Shown piece by piece: positions 22,886-33,977 of a stretch of DNA of 64,000 nt. Positions within the stretch are counted from its first letter, which is position 1. The number at the start of each line of letters is the position of its first letter. The translations under genes and the position numbers were made by a program. The notes beneath the pieces were generated by a model that ran no database searches, was not told where the DNA came from, and was given only the letters and a program-made list of their open reading frames with translations. Source of the stretch: Deinandra increscens subsp. villosa (lineage: Eukaryota; Streptophyta; Magnoliopsida; Asterales; Asteraceae); NCBI GenBank assembly GCA_039602395.1, contig JBCNJP010000017.1, forward strand, positions 5,970,738 through 6,034,737, written 5' to 3'.

Positions 22886-23189
22886 GATAGTTGTAACCGT
22901 TATGTTGGTTGTTAATAAAAAGTATGTTCCATAAAAAATTTGATAGTCGTCGTGCCACCTCAAGAGCGAAACTCTCTGGCGTAACACACAGTAGAACGGA
23001 AACCCAAATAAACTCGAGAATCAAACTAACAACCTTACACAATACTTAACTCGAACTCTTCGTTGCCAAATTCCCTAAAAATGACAAAAGTGAGGATTTC
23101 ATTTTGTACACATTAGATAGCGTAACATATCCCGTGCTTCCATTTTGTACTCACTTTAATTATTAAAAAGAAATAAAAGAAAAGGAAGA

Positions 23190-23814
23190 ATGGGAGAAAG
23201 TCAAAGTCAAAGTGGGTTAGAAGCGCGTCATCACGAAGAACCCAATCATCCTGATTTTTCTCGTCAAAGAACAGGGGAACCCAATTTTCATACCCAAAAT
23301 AATCACAAGAAGAAGCCTCGAAAAACCAATCATAATCGTCACAAATCAATCCTTCTTCAATCTTCATCATACGTAATCGCTTTCATCTTCATTCTACGAA
23401 ACAGGTAAATTACTAATTCATCGTTTTCCACTTATCGTTAAGCTAATTCTCACACCTTTTATCTTCATTTTAAGATTCCCCATTTGAATTTTGTCCCAAT
23501 CAAGCGAATTTCATATCCCTTTTGTCCTTTTCAATAATTGTTCATATGGGTTTTATCTCAATCAGGAAAAAAAAGAAAAAAACGTAATGTGTTTAGATAA
23601 TTAATGATCCCGTTATGATAATTGATGAACAACCGATTAAATGGTCCGATCTGTAACAGAATTGACGTCTCTATTTTTGTTTCATGCCTGTAATTTATAT
23701 CATATAATGTTGTTTTCATTCAGACATTTACACAAACAGTTGGTGTGCAGTTGGATTTTTATGAATCTTGGCTGTTTTTATGGGCAATACATGCCGTGGA
23801 TCTCTAGGAGATAA
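23190..23814 (+). promoter_or_regulatory. Possible 101-codon uORF overlapping the CDPK start, copy A
   Basis: An ORF beginning MGESQSQSG (23190) stays open to a likely leader-exon donor (CGAAACAG followed by GTAAATT at 23405). It rejoins in frame at the acceptor 23723 (TTCATTCAG) and ends with TAA at 23812-23814, 35 bases inside the kinase gene in another frame. It would be 306 nt including the stop. Its last stretch includes an ATG at 23761. Whether 23190 lies in the mature transcript is not known; the leader intron is inferred from splice consensus. Confidence 0.5.
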
Positions 23815-26800
23815 AGACGTTAAGAGCTTTAATCAACCTAAACAAAAACCGGCTACCAGGAAACCCCGTTCTTCTTCCGGTCAGACTAACAACTTGAACC
23901 CTCAAAAGGTTTCATCTCAAGAACCATTAAAGAACCCAAATTGCAACCCCAAACCCCAACCTGTTATCGAAAAAGGCGACAGTCACGACACCATGAACCG
24001 CCATGGCGCTGCAAATCAAGCCTTTTATGTGATCGGGCATAAGACGGAAAACATTCGTGATCTTTACACATTGGGTCAGAAACTAGGCCAGGGTCAATTT
24101 GGAACAACCTATTTATGCACTGAGAATTCAACTGGTGTGGATTATGCTTGTAAATCGATTTCGAAACGGAAACTGATATCAAAAGAAGATGTGGAGGATG
24201 TGAGGAGGGAGATTCAGATCATGCATCATTTAGCCGGGCACACGAATATTGTCACTATTAAAGGTGCTTATGAGGATCCTTTGTATGTTCATATTGTAAT
24301 GGAGCTTTGCAATGGGGGAGAATTGTTTGATAGGATCATTCATAAGGGGAATTATAGTGAGAGGAAAGCTGCTGAATTGATCAAGATTATCGTTGGTGTT
24401 GTTCAGGCGTGCCATTCGCTTGGAGTTATACATCGAGATTTAAAGCCTGAAAATTTCTTGTTAGTTAACAAAGATGATGATTTTTCACTCAAGGCGATTG
24501 ATTTTGGACTCTCGGTTTTCTTCAAACCAGGTACTCTTTTTAGAACAGTTGGTGTATCAGGAGTTCATGTTTGTTCTATATTTTAGGGTTAATAGTTGTA
24601 GTTAATACCATATAAAAACAAACATTCTCAATCTAATTCTGATATATTAAAGTTCCTAATCATGTCAAAAGTATAAGTTTCTCAATCCAATTTTGGTACA
24701 TTAGAGTCCCTAAACCTGTATAGAATTTAGTGAAAACAATATCAAAATAGTTACTTGTTGCTTCTTAAATTGTGCAACATAGAATCATAGATAGCATAGT
24801 TTTCTTTTGTAAAATAATGTTGAATGTCACTTTATCAAAAAGGAGTAACAAGTCATTAGTTTAATGTTTCTTTTCGCAACTACTTGCATTGTAAACAACT
24901 TTAGAAACTTTAATATACCAAAATTGGATTCAAAGACTATTTCGTGTACTTTTTTACGTGTATAGGTCACTTTAATATGACCAAGATTAGGTTGATGGAC
25001 TTTTTCGATCGAAGTAAGAAAAACTACTTGCATTGTAAACAAGTTTAGGAACTTTAGTATACCAAAATTTTGATTCAAAGACTATTTCATGTACTTTATA
25101 AGTGTTTTGGACTTTTGGTCACTTTAATATGACCAAGATTAGGTTGATGGACTTTATTCGAGCGAAATAAGAAAGAATGTTGGTTTATTATTATATTTAC
25201 ACTGTATTTTGTTTCAAACTTGTAACTGGATTTTGTTTGTAATTGTCAATAGGTCAAATATTCACAGATGTGGTTGGAAGCCCATATTATGTTGCCCCTG
25301 AGGTGCTGCTGAAGCATTACGGGCCAGAAGCCGATGTATGGACAGCAGGGGTGATACTTTACATACTTTTAAGCGGTGTACCGCCATTTTGGGCTGGTAC
25401 GTGTTTATAAGTTATCAAAATATGTACATTTGTTTTTGTTCTGGATTTCATTTTATTAAGTTTTTGTGGATTCTCATTTGACTATTTATGTAGAAACACA
25501 ACAGGGAATATTTGATGCAGTTTTGAAGGGAAGTTTAGACTTTGATTCGGACCCGTGGCCCCTTATATCTGACAGTGCAAAAGATCTTATTAGAAAGATG
25601 ATATGTTCTCGGCCTTCTGATCGCTTAACTGCTCATAAAGTTCTATGTATGCTCCCTTACCCATTATAAGTCATATCAATTATTTGTTGCTGGTTTATAT
25701 ATGATTTACATGATTCTTGGAGTATTTGTGTTTATTTATAATGTGCAGGTCATCCTTGGATATGTGAAAATGGCGTTGCCCCTGACAGAGCACTGGATCC
25801 AACAGTTCTTTCGCGTTTGAAGCAATTCTCAGCCATGAATAAGTTAAAGAAGATGGCTTTGCGGGTATGAATACGCATAATAAATAAGATATTAAATATT
25901 CAACAATGCCCGCGATCTAATGAAAAATATAAAATATTTCCAGTCATATACCAGGCTCATGTGATCCAAGAATTCTCCATGAATCCATCAAAATGATGGG
26001 TGGAGTGATCTTTTAATTTTAACATGTGATTGATAAATTTTTTATTAAGAAAAAAACATGATGTGCACATGGGAGAATTTGAAGATATTTGTAGAATTAA
26101 CCTTTTTATGGGCCGGTCCATTAGGGTCGGCCCATTAGGGTCGGCCCAAAGTTCCCTAATAGGGAACTTGACCTGCACCAATATGCGGATCTTTGTAGCA
26201 AGAACATTAGCTCTTTGGTTTTTGTGATTATAGGTCATAGCCGAGAGCTTGTCAGAAGAAGAGATTGCCGGTTTAAGGGAAATGTTTAAGGCAATGGATA
26301 CCGATAGTAGTGGTGCAATAACATTTGATGAACTAAAAGCCGGATTAAGAAAGTTTGGCTCTACATTAAAGGATACAGAAATCCGAGACCTCATGGATGC
26401 AGTAAGATTATCATCAAACAACCTTAATTTATACCCAAAATTTTGGGCGAAAAATAGCTAAACGGCGTTAGTTTTTCAGGCTGACGTGGACAACAGTGGG
26501 ACAATCGACTATGGCGAGTTTGTAGCAGCTACAATTCATCTGAACAAACTGGAACGCGAGGAACATTTGGTTGCTGCATTTCAGTATTTTGACAAAGATG
26601 GAAGTGGTTATATTACAGTTGATGAACTTCAACAGGCATGCACAGATCACAACATGACTGATTTTCTTGTGGAGGATATTATCAAAGAAGTTGATCAAGA
26701 TAATGTAAGTTGAAATCTTGAAATATATTAATTATCTGCAAAGGATGAATTTTTCAACATGTCTGCTTAATTTGCACTTTGCAGGATGGAAGGATTGATT

Positions 26801-26907
26801 ACGGCGAATTTGTGGCTATGATGACCAAAGGAAACGCAGGAATAGGGCGACGAACGATGAGGAATGACGTGAATATTAGCATGAGAGAATCACCACGGGC
26901 GGTTTAG
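23780..26907 (+). CDS. CPK: Calcium-dependent protein kinase (CDPK/CPK), tandem copy A
   Basis: Ser/Thr kinase activated directly by calcium. Coding exons: 23780-24530, 25253-25396, 25494-25646, 25749-25864, 26234-26401, 26480-26704, 26785-26907; 1680 nt, 559 residues. The start is the ATG giving MGNTCRGS, with Gly2 for N-myristoylation and Cys5 for palmitoylation, so membrane attachment is likely. The variable N-terminal region covers about 1-95. Kinase domain: LGQGQFGTTY (about 103), catalytic Lys125, VIHRDLKPENF (Asp220), AIDFGLSVFF (DFG about 241), GSPYYVAPEV. The autoinhibitory junction is LSRLKQFSAMNKLKKMALR. Four canonical EF-hands start at about 410 (DTDSSGAITFDE), 446 (DVDNSGTIDYGE), 482 (DKDGSGYITVDE) and 516 (DQDNDGRIDYGE). 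All look functional. Convergent with the small gene at 27374. The exact CPK number is not assigned. Confidence 0.95.
24880..25175. repeat. Tandem duplication in CDPK copy A intron 1
   Basis: Two units of about 130-145 bp each start near ACTACTTGCATTGTAAACAA and end near GATTAGGTTGATGGACTTT. CDPK copy B has a single unit at about 31198-31322. Confidence 0.9.
26093..26173. repeat. Short GC-rich repeat and palindrome in CDPK intron, copy A
   Basis: CATTAGGGTCGGCC is directly repeated, followed by a palindrome with 10-base arms, AAGTTCCCTA and TAGGGAACTT, around one central A. The equivalent site in copy B (about 32320-32340) has G at the centre. Confidence 0.75.
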
Positions 26908-27373
26908 TCGGTTTGATATTGGTTTCTTGTTGTTCAAGTAATTGTATGTTGTGGCCTTGTGGGATGATTTGCAGTTGGTTTGATTCATGTAGAGAAAAGA
27001 TGTATTCTGAACAAATTGCAGCTAAAAACTGTTGCTTGTGGTTGAAGGAAAGAAAGGAATCTTATTATATTATAAACATTTTAATAAATTATAAACCAAG
27101 AATCTAATAAGTCAGTAACATGGGACATGGGTTTGCTTCTTTCTATTCTATTCCTCTCTGTAAATTCCTTCTGTACCACTAATTTTATATATTCATTCAA
27201 TCATCAATAAAAGTTAAAACAAAAAAAGATTCCAAGAAACAAAAAAGGCAAATTTTCTTGCAGTAAATTAATTCAACCAATGGAAGCTTTGATTCCAACA
27301 AAAATATGAAAGATTACAGAAAAGCAACAGAATTCAAGAAACCCATCTCCAGAAATCAATTTTAAGTTTACCC
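26908..27373. other. Convergent 3' regions of CDPK copy A and the small gene
   Basis: CDPK 3' UTR to about 27100 and, on the other strand, the 3' UTR of the small gene. AT-rich with AATAAA-like words. No other feature; copy B (33078-33545) is nearly identical. Confidence 0.5.
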
Positions 27374-27805
27374 TCAAATGGCAGACTTGAAGGATCCGGA
27401 CCGGATGGTCTGGGGGAGTCCGGGTTGACCCGACCCGACGAGCTTCCGGATCTCGGATCTGAACTTGTAGAGAATGTGTCTCCAACTACCTTTGTTGTGG
27501 CAACCAAGAACTGAACTTTCTTCTGGGTTCATTTCAAGATCCTGTGCGAAAACTGGTTTTCTTGAAAGGATCCATTCCCAGCCAAGATTCCACCAGTTTC
27601 TAACAGAAGTGGAGGCTGTTTCACCCATTGAAGAGACTGATTTGGAGCTTCGGAAGGCCCAGGCGGTGGTGGCGGAGATGGTGGGTGGTTGGATCTGGAA
27701 TGACATGGCGGCGGTGGAGATTCTCCGGCGGATTCCGGCGGGTGGGTCTTGGGTCGGGTTGTGGGAAAGTGGGAGGGATCTGGGTTTGTGGAAGATGGAG
27801 GTCAT
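27374..27805 (-). CDS. Small conserved plant protein of unknown function, copy A (143 aa)
   Basis: Single-exon ORF. The start is the ATG giving MTSIFHKPRSLPL, because an upstream in-frame extension in this copy is not preserved in copy B. The N-terminal half is basic and Ser/Pro-rich. The C-terminal half is the distinctive part: SSMGETASTSVRNWWNLGWE, WILSRKPVFAQDLEMNPEES, then GSWRHILYKFRSEIRKLVGS. It contains Trp-rich and amphipathic segments but no catalytic motif that I recognise. I recall similar short proteins in other plants, without known function. No convincing membrane span. It converges on the CDPK and is duplicated with it. Confidence 0.75.
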   Translation of the reverse strand: MTSIFHKPRSLPLSHNPTQDPPAGIRRRISTAAMSFQIQPPTISATTAWAFRSSKSVSSMGETASTSVRNWWNLGWEWILSRKPVFAQDLEMNPEESSVLGCHNKGSWRHILYKFRSEIRKLVGSGQPGLPQTIRSGSFKSAI

Positions 27806-28229
27806 GGTGGGGAGTTTGGAGGGGGAAGATGAATTGAGATGGAAGAAATTGGAAGCAAGATGAAGCAGGGGAAATGAAGGATGTGGGGATCCATCCATCT
27901 CATTCATTTACCAAACATATACTAGGATTCAAATATACAACTGTTATTTGCAATTTTGCATGTGATTGATGGAACTGTATTGTATAGTATGTATGTATAT
28001 TTATTTATTTATTTTGAGTGGTTATAGAGAAACCTAGTGAATTTAGTAGAGAAACTCAATTTCTACGGTCGTTTTACCTTAAATGGTCGTTTCAGGCAAA
28101 ACGAGGTGACGTGTCGCGACGTCGACATTTTTAAAATTCAGGGGCCCCTCTTTTCCACAATCGTATTGAGGTCGTTTTGTTAGAAACGATCGTTTTGGGG
28201 TCGTTTCACATGAAACGGTCGTGGGGATG
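27806..28229. other. Upstream region of the small gene (copy A) with GGTCGTTT inverted repeats
   Basis: The first ~250 bases are the presumed promoter. From about 28060 the sequence is dense in ACGGTCGTTT / AAACGATCGTTTT / GGTCGTTTCACATGAAACG words that can fold back on each other. The tail ends GGGGATG against the gap. Copy B of this tail is 34230-34399. Confidence 0.6.
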
Positions 28230-28729
28230 NNNNNNNNNNNNNNNNNNNNNNNNNNNNNNNNNNNNNNNNNNNNNNNNNNNNNNNNNNNNNNNNNNNNNNN
28301 NNNNNNNNNNNNNNNNNNNNNNNNNNNNNNNNNNNNNNNNNNNNNNNNNNNNNNNNNNNNNNNNNNNNNNNNNNNNNNNNNNNNNNNNNNNNNNNNNNNN
28401 NNNNNNNNNNNNNNNNNNNNNNNNNNNNNNNNNNNNNNNNNNNNNNNNNNNNNNNNNNNNNNNNNNNNNNNNNNNNNNNNNNNNNNNNNNNNNNNNNNNN
28501 NNNNNNNNNNNNNNNNNNNNNNNNNNNNNNNNNNNNNNNNNNNNNNNNNNNNNNNNNNNNNNNNNNNNNNNNNNNNNNNNNNNNNNNNNNNNNNNNNNNN
28601 NNNNNNNNNNNNNNNNNNNNNNNNNNNNNNNNNNNNNNNNNNNNNNNNNNNNNNNNNNNNNNNNNNNNNNNNNNNNNNNNNNNNNNNNNNNNNNNNNNNN
28701 NNNNNNNNNNNNNNNNNNNNNNNNNNNNN
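28230..28729. other. Assembly gap (500 N)
   Basis: Exactly 500 N, probably a placeholder length. It covers the junction between the two duplicated units, so the true sequence and length there are unknown. Confidence 1.
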
Positions 28730-28889
28730 TACATTCTCACTTTTAGAAAAATCACCCTTATATAAAACACACTCACTTCCTAGACGATGATGCCTAAATA
28801 ACTTTATTTTTGTCACATACTCATTAACCATTATTTTATAATTTTTCTTAACAACCATTTTATAGATAATATTAAAGGTGCAAACGAGC

Positions 28890-29275
28890 CAAGCTTACTA
28901 GAGATGTAAACAAACCGAGCTACTCGTGAGCTATTCGAGATCTAATCGTCGAAAAGCTCAAAATTAGCCGAGCCTAAACGACCTCAAGCGGTCAAGCCCG
29001 AGCTTTACGTAACAGGCTCGAGCCAGGGCCTTAACGAGCCCTTTTTGTATATTACTTTTTATACAATTTTATTAAATATATATTTTTAAATTAATTATTA
29101 TTATATACAAATTATGACAAAATAAGTAAATAATATGTATTATTTTCTATATAAAAAATAAAAAATTAATTATAAAAGAGGCGAGCTTGGGTTTCAGAAA
29201 TAAAGCTCGAATCGAGCCGAACTCTAGCTCTGTTAAGTTTAAACGAGCCGAGCTCGAACTCGAGCCAGCTAAGCC
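28890..29275. repeat. CTCGAGCC-rich degenerate element, copy B
   Basis: Counterpart of 22460-22885, with small deletions and substitutions. Confidence 0.55.
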
Positions 29276-29527
29276 ATTTGACAGTCATTGTGCCACCTCA
29301 AGAGCGAAACTCTCTGGCGTAACACACAATGAAGCGGAAACCCAAATAAGCTCGAGAATCAAACTAACAACCTTACACAATACTTAACTCGAATTCTTCG
29401 TTGCCAAATTCCCTAAAAATGACAAAAGGGAGGATTTCATTTTGTACTCATTAGATAGCGTAACATATCCCGTGCTTCCATTTTGTACTCACTTTAATTA
29501 TTAAAAAGAAATAAAAGAAAAGGAAGA

Positions 29528-30132
29528 ATGGGAGAAAGTCAAAGTCAAAGTGGGTTAGAAGCGCGTCATCACGAAGAACCCAATCATCCTGATTTTTCTC
29601 GTCAAAGAACAGGGGAACCCAATTTTCATACCCAAAATAATCACAACAAGAAGCCTCGAAAAACCAATCATAATCGTCACAAATCAATCCTTCTTCAATC
29701 TTCATCATACGTGATCGCTTTCATCTTCGTTCTACGAAACAGGTAAATTACTAATTCATCGATTTCTACTCATCGTTAAGCTAATTCTCACACCTTTTAT
29801 CTTCATTTCAAGATTCCCCATTTGAATTTTGCCCCAATTAAGCGAATTTCATATCCCTTTTGTCCTTTTCAATAATTGTTCATATGGGTTTTATCTCAAT
29901 CAGGAAAAAAAAAGAAAAAAAACGTAATGTGTCTAGATAATTAATGAACAACCGATTATTGATCCGATCTGTAACAGAATTGACGTCTCTATTTTTGTTT
30001 CATGCCTGTAATTTATATCATATAACGTTGTTTTCATTCAGACATTTACACAAACAGTTGGTGTGCAGTTGGATTTTTATGAATCTTGGCTGTTTTTATG
30101 GGCAATACATGCCGTGGATCTCTAGGAGATAA
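29528..30132 (+). promoter_or_regulatory. Possible 101-codon uORF overlapping the CDPK start, copy B
   Basis: Same arrangement as copy A: MGESQSQSG start, leader donor after 29742, acceptor before 30042, TAA at 30130-30132 inside the kinase gene. The leader-exon part differs from copy A at three bases, two of which change residues (K to N, I to V), so the pair gives no evidence of purifying selection. Confidence 0.5.
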
Positions 30133-33077
30133 AGACGTTAAGAGCTTTAATCAACCTAAACAAAAACCGGCTACCAGGAAACCCCGTTCTTCTTCCGGTC
30201 AGACTAACAACTTGAACCCTCAAAAGGTTACATCTCAAGAACCATTAAAGAACCCAAATTGCAACCCCAAACCCCAACCTGTCATCGAAAAAGGCGACAG
30301 TCACGACACCATGAACCGCCATGGCGCTGCAAATCAAGCCTTTTATGTTATCGGGCATAAGACGGAAAACATTCGTGATCTTTACACATTGGGTCAGAAA
30401 CTAGGCCAGGGTCAATTTGGAACAACTTATTTATGCACTGAGAATTCAACTGGTGTGGATTATGCTTGTAAATCGATTTCGAAACGGAAGCTGATATCAA
30501 AAGAAGATGTGGAGGATGTGAGGAGGGAGATTCAGATCATGCATCATTTAGCCGGGCACACGAATATTGTCACTATTAAAGGTGCTTATGAGGATCCTTT
30601 GTATGTTCATATTGTAATGGAGCTTTGCAATGGGGGAGAATTGTTTGATAGGATTATTCATAAGGGGAATTATAGTGAGAGGAAAGCAGCTGAATTGATC
30701 AAGATTATAGTTGGTGTTGTTCAGGCGTGCCATTCGCTTGGAGTTATACATCGAGATTTAAAGCCTGAAAATTTCTTGTTAGTTAACAAAGATGATGATT
30801 TTTCACTCAAGGCGATTGATTTTGGACTCTCGGTTTTCTTCAAACCAGGTACTCTTTTTAGAACAGTTGGTGTATCAGGAGCTCATGTTTGTTCTATATT
30901 TTAGGGTTAATAGTTATAGTTAATACCATATAAAAACAAACATTCTCAATCTAATTCTGATATATTAAAGTTCCTAATCATGTCAAAAGTATAAGTTTCT
31001 CAATCCAATTTTGGTACATTAGAGTCCCTAAACCTGTATAGAATTTAGTGAAAACAATATCATAATAGTTACTTGTTGCTTCTTAAATTGTGCAACATAG
31101 AATCATAGATAGCATAGTTTTCTTTTGTAAAATAATGTTGATTGTCACTTTATCAAAAAGGAGTAACAAGTCATTAGTTTAATGTTTCTTTTCGCAACTA
31201 CTTGCATTGTAAACAACTTTAGAAACTTTAATATACCAAAATTGGATTCAAAGACTATTTCGTGTACTTTTTTACGTGTATAGGTCACTTTAATATACCA
31301 AGATTAGGTTGATGGACTTTTTAGAGTGAAATAAGAAAGAATGTTGGTTTATTATTCTATTTTGTTTCACTTATTACACTGTATTTTGTTTCAAACTGGT
31401 AATTGGATTTTGTTTGTAATTGTAAATAGGTCAAATATTCACAGATGTGGTTGGAAGCCCATATTATGTTGCCCCTGAGGTGTTATTAAAGCATTACGGG
31501 CCAGAAGCCGATGTATGGACAGCAGGGGTGATACTATACATACTTTTAAGCGGTGTACCGCCATTTTGGGCTGGTACGTGTTATAAGTTATCAAAATATG
31601 TATATTGGTTCTGGATTTCATTTTAATAAGTTTTTGTGGATTCTCATTTGAATATTTATGTAGAAACACAACAGGGAATATTTGATGCAGTTTTGAAGGG
31701 AAGTTTAGACTTTGATTCGGACCCGTGGCCCCTTATATCTGACAGTGCAAAAGATCTTATTAGAAAGATGATTTGTTCTCGGCCTTCTGATCGCTTAACT
31801 GCTCATAAAGTTCTATGTATGCTCTCTTACCCGTTATAAGTCATATCAATTATTTGTTGCTGGTTTATATATGATTTACATGATTCTTGGAGTATTTGTG
31901 TTTATTATATAATGTGCAGGTCATCCTTGGATATGTGAAAATGGCGTTGCCCCTGACAGAGCACTGGATCCAACAGTTCTTTCGCGTTTGAAGCAATTCT
32001 CAGCCATGAATAAGTTAAAGAAGATGGCTTTGCGGGTATGAATACGCATAATAAATAAGATATTAAATATTCAACAATGCCCGCGATCTAATGAAAAATA
32101 TAAAATATTTCCAGTCATAAACCAGGCTCATGTGATCCAAGAATTCTCCATGAATCCATCAAAATGATGGGTGGAGTGATCTTTTATTTTAACATGTGAT
32201 TGATAAATTTTTTATTAAGAAAAAAACATGATGTGCACATGGGAGAATTTGAAGGTATTTGTAGAATTAACCTTTTTATGGGCCGGTCCATTAGGGTCGG
32301 CCCATTAGGGTCGGCCCAAAGTTCCCTAGTAGGGAACTTGACCTGCACCAATATGCGGATCTTTGTAGGAAGAACATTAGCTCTTTGGTTTTTGTGATTA
32401 TAGGTCATAGCCGAGAGCTTGTCAGAAGAAGAGATTGCCGGTTTAAGGGAAATGTTTAAGGCAATGGATACCGATAGTAGTGGTGCAATAACATTTGATG
32501 AACTAAAAGCCGGATTAAGAAAGTTTGGCTCTACATTAAAGGATACAGAAATCCGAGACCTCATGGATGCAGTAAGATTATCATTAAACAACCTTAATTT
32601 ACACCCAAAATTTTGGGCGAAAAATAGCTAAACGGCTTTAGTTTTACAGGCTGACGTGGACAACAGTGGGACAATCGACTATGGCGAGTTTGTAGCAGCT
32701 ACAATTCATCTGAACAAACTGGAACGCGAGGAGCATTTGGTTGCTGCATTTCAGTATTTTGACAAAGATGGAAGTGGTTATATTACAGTTGATGAACTTC
32801 AACAGGCATGCACAGATCACAACATGACTGATTTTCTTGTGGAGGATATTATCAAAGAAGTTGATCAAGATAATGTAAGTTGAAATCTTGAAATATATTA
32901 ATTATCTGCAAAGGATGAATTTTTCAACATATCTGCTTAATTTGCACTTTGCAGGATGGAAGGATTGATTACGGCGAATTTGTGGCCATGATGACCAAAG
33001 GAAACGCAGGAATAGGGCGACGAACGATGAGGAATGACGTGAATATTAGCATGAGAGAATCACCACGGGCGGTTTAG
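30098..33077 (+). CDS. CPK: Calcium-dependent protein kinase (CDPK/CPK), tandem copy B
   Basis: Complete paralogue of the kinase at 23780. Exons: 30098-30848, 31430-31573, 31664-31816, 31920-32035, 32404-32571, 32650-32874, 32955-33077; identical exon lengths, 559 residues. The only residue difference I found is Ser45 (copy A) to Thr45 in the variable N-terminal region. The acylation signal, catalytic residues, junction and all four EF-hands are unchanged. All splice sites are preserved. Intron 1 is shorter because it has one copy of a unit that is doubled in copy A. Both genes look functional; the immediate upstream sequence is shared, so similar expression is expected unless elements hidden in the gap differ. 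Confidence 0.95.
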
Positions 33078-33545
33078 TCGGTCTGATATTGGTTTCTTGT
33101 TGTTCAAGTAATTGTATGTTGTGGCCTTGTGGGATGATTTGCAGTTGGTTTGATTCATGTAGAGAAAAGATGTATTCTGAACAAATTGCAGCTAAAAACT
33201 GTTGCTTGTGGTTGAAGGAAAGAAAGGAATCTTATTATATTATAAACATTTTAATAAATTATAAACCAAGAATCTAATAAGTCAGTAACATGGGACATGG
33301 GTTTGCTTCTTTCTATTCTATTCCTCTCTGTAAATTCCTTCTGTACCACTAATTTTATATATTCATTCAATCATCAATAAAAGTTAAAACAAAAAAAGAT
33401 TCCAAGAAACAAAAAAGGCAAATTTTCTTGCAAAAAAGTTAAATTCAATCAATGGAAGCTTTGATTCCAACAAAAATATGAAAGATTACAGAAAACCAAC
33501 AGAATTCAAGAAACCCATCTCCAGAAATCAATTTTAAGTTTACCC
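33078..33545. other. Convergent 3' regions, copy B
   Basis: Counterpart of 26908-27373 with a few substitutions. No additional gene. Confidence 0.5.
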
Positions 33546-33977
33546 TCAAATGGCAGACTTGAAGGATCCGGACCGGATGGTCTGGGGGAGTCCGGGTTGA
33601 CCCGACCCGACTAGCTTCCGGATCTCGGATCTGAACTTGTAGAGAATGTGTCTCCAACTACCTTTGTTGTGGCAACCAAGAACTGAACTTTCTTCTGGGT
33701 TCATTTCAAGATCCTCTGCGAAAACTGGTTTTCTTGAAAGGATCCATTCCCAGCCAAGATTCCACCAGTTTCTAACAGAAGTGGAGGCTGTTTCACCCAT
33801 TGAAGAGACTGATTTGGAGCTGCGGAAGGCCCAGGCGGTGGTGGCGGAGATGGTGGGTGGTTGGATCTGGAATGACATGGCGGCGGTGGAGATTCTCCGG
33901 CGGATTCCGGCGGGTGGGTCTTGGGTCGGGTTGTGGGAAAGTGGGAGGGATCTGGGTTTGTGGAAGATGGAGGTCAT
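33546..33977 (-). CDS. Small conserved plant protein of unknown function, copy B (143 aa)
   Basis: Partner of 27374-27805 with the same length and reading frame. The one residue difference that I see is Gln to Glu in the RKPVFAxDLEMN motif. Upstream of the MTSIF start the two copies lose frame agreement (small indels around 34000), which supports MTSIF as the real start. Function unknown. Confidence 0.75.
   Translation of the reverse strand: MTSIFHKPRSLPLSHNPTQDPPAGIRRRISTAAMSFQIQPPTISATTAWAFRSSKSVSSMGETASTSVRNWWNLGWEWILSRKPVFAEDLEMNPEESSVLGCHNKGSWRHILYKFRSEIRKLVGSGQPGLPQTIRSGSFKSAI

Larger units (their letters stand above)
22295..28229. repeat. Tandem segmental duplication, copy A
   Basis: This segment aligns with 28730-34399 from a shared phrase (ATAAAACACACTCACTTCCT) through the CDPK gene, the small minus-strand gene and a GGTCGTTT-rich tail ending GGGATG. 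The offset is about 6.32 kb on the left and 6.17 kb on the right; most of the difference comes from an extra tandem unit in the first CDPK intron of this copy. The left limit may extend further, since the corresponding part of copy B is hidden by the gap. Confidence 0.95.

Noticed and set aside
23113..23370. 85-residue minus-strand ORF, repeated at 29451-29708
   Set aside because: Antisense to the CDPK leader exon; conserved only because the whole segment is duplicated.
27474..27863. 129-residue plus-strand ORF, with a partner at 33646-34140
   Set aside because: Antisense to the small minus-strand gene; the C-terminal parts differ between copies by frameshift, and it lacks recognisable motifs.
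28079..28858. Long open frames across 28.1-28.9 kb
   Set aside because: They consist mostly of undetermined residues from the N gap.
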